A stretch of DNA of 64,000 nucleotides from Asticcacaulis sp. ZE23SCel15 (lineage in GTDB: Bacteria; Pseudomonadota; Alphaproteobacteria; Caulobacterales; Caulobacteraceae): positions 3,543,001 to 3,607,000 of the forward strand of contig NZ_CP130044.1 in assembly GCF_030505395.1 (NCBI RefSeq), given 5' to 3'. The position numbers and the translations under genes were made by a program. Under the pieces are notes generated by a model. The model was not told the DNA's origin. It did no database searches and was given only the letters and a program-made list of their open reading frames with translations. Numbering within the stretch: position 1 is the stretch's first letter; each line of letters begins with the position of its first letter. Shown piece by piece: positions 63,558-64,000 of this stretch.

Positions 63558-64000
63558 GGATGCACCCCCTCAAACAGACCTGTTTGAGGGACATTTGGCG
63601 ACAACCAAAGACACTCAATACGCTTGGCCGCCCCATCGGCACGGTGACCTTTTTCAATACGACGCCAGTCGAAAAACAGCCGATCATAGAGCGCCGACGG
63701 ATATCCCGACACGATCACATATCCGGTCAGCGTATTAAGAAACGCCGCCAGTTCCTCATGATCAGCCACATCCATTTCAAAGGCATAGTCCCCGCCCTTA
63801 TCACGGGTCTCAGGGACATACGGCGGATCAACATAGTGCAGGGTTTGCGGGCCATCGTGGGCCGTCATGACCGCTATCGCCGGTCTGTTCTCGATCACCA
63901 CGCCGCGAAGGCGGTCAATGATGGCAGGAAGAGCTGCTGGGTAATTTCGCCAATCATGCGCCGGCGTCGTGCCTGATCGGCTGGAATTTGCACGAAATCC
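63554..64000 (-). CDS. DNA adenine methylase (D12 class), cut by the window edge
   Basis: Only the C-terminal 148 codons are inside the window; the frame is open through base 64,000. The sequence shows TTPAHDWRNYPAALPAIIDR, RLRGVVIENRPAIAVM and LHYVDPPYVPETRDKGGDYA, the last holding the catalytic motif IV (DPPY) of N6-adenine methylases. The FxxN-type motif I (SAM binding) must lie outside. It is probably a phage orphan methylase (Dam-like) used for self-protection or replication timing. The helicase gene starts within its last codons. Confidence 0.9.
   Translation of the reverse strand, partial: GFRANSSRSGTTPAHDWRNYPAALPAIIDRLRGVVIENRPAIAVMTAHDGPQTLHYVDPPYVPETRDKGGDYAFEMDVADHEELAAFLNTLTGYVIVSGYPSALYDRLFFDWRRIEKGHRADGAAKRIECLWLSPNVPQTGLFEGVHP

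Noticed and set aside
60121-64000. A restriction-modification or defence system (HNH plus methylase)
   Set aside because: The HNH protein is next to terminase, where it serves packaging, and the methylase is linked to the helicase. No specificity or restriction subunit is seen.

Overview
The window reads as two joined pieces of an alphaproteobacterial chromosome. Bases 1 to about 35,590 are ordinary chromosome. The protein set (ClpS/ClpA, phasin, str operon, DUF2007, VIT1-type transporter, S1/P1 nuclease, FATP-type acyl-CoA synthetase), a promoter of the Caulobacter housekeeping type and several short intergenic palindromes suggest the Caulobacteraceae, perhaps Asticcacaulis. That assignment is inference; no 16S gene is present. 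Bases from about 35,590 to the right edge are a tailed-phage genome (prophage) that continues past the window.

Chromosomal part, left to right: a luciferase-like monooxygenase and a small secreted protein; clpS-clpA (N-degron adaptor and unfoldase); a phasin; a penicillin-binding D,D-carboxypeptidase with a SPOR domain; a FemAB/GNAT-type protein, a glutathione transferase and DUF2007; the str operon rpsL-rpsG-fusA-tuf; a parD-parE toxin-antitoxin pair; a YpfJ-type metallopeptidase; a very-long-chain acyl-CoA synthetase; a VIT1 transporter and GFA protein; a DnaJ-domain protein divergent from bolA; a secreted protein behind two LacI-like palindromes; a fatty acid beta-oxidation pair (fadJ-type protein and thiolase); a lactonase-dgoK-dgoA-transporter operon for a galactonate-type (De Ley-Doudoroff) pathway; an HxlR regulator divergent from an NmrA-type reductase; GNAT, Nudix, S1/P1 nuclease, ferredoxin and an Hpt protein.

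Phage part: the first 43 nt of a tRNA-Lys(CTT) gene lie at 35,547-35,589 and stop at the anticodon stem, which marks the integration junction. Nearly all phage genes are on the minus strand and read from right to left: DNA adenine methylase (cut by the edge), DnaB-type helicase, replication initiator, an unknown protein, HNH endonuclease, terminase small and large subunits, a prohead protease fused to the major capsid protein, portal, a collagen-like protein, connector and head-tail joining proteins, tail tube, tail chaperones, tape measure, tail tip, receptor-binding and fibre proteins, and a lysis cassette (Rz with nested Rz1, two holin-like proteins, an M15-type endolysin). This is a siphovirus layout with HK97-type head proteins. 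No integrase, repressor or excisionase lies in the window; they should be to the right.

The most interesting signals are: three 17-bp palindromic iterons beside an AT-rich stretch inside the initiator gene, a lambda-O-like origin; a fused protease-capsid gene with a near-perfect internal Shine-Dalgarno that could also make free capsid protein; capsid placed before portal; a collagen-like protein between portal and connector; a probable -1 frameshift in the tail chaperone; two separate SGNH hydrolases at the tail-fibre end; and the half tRNA at the junction.
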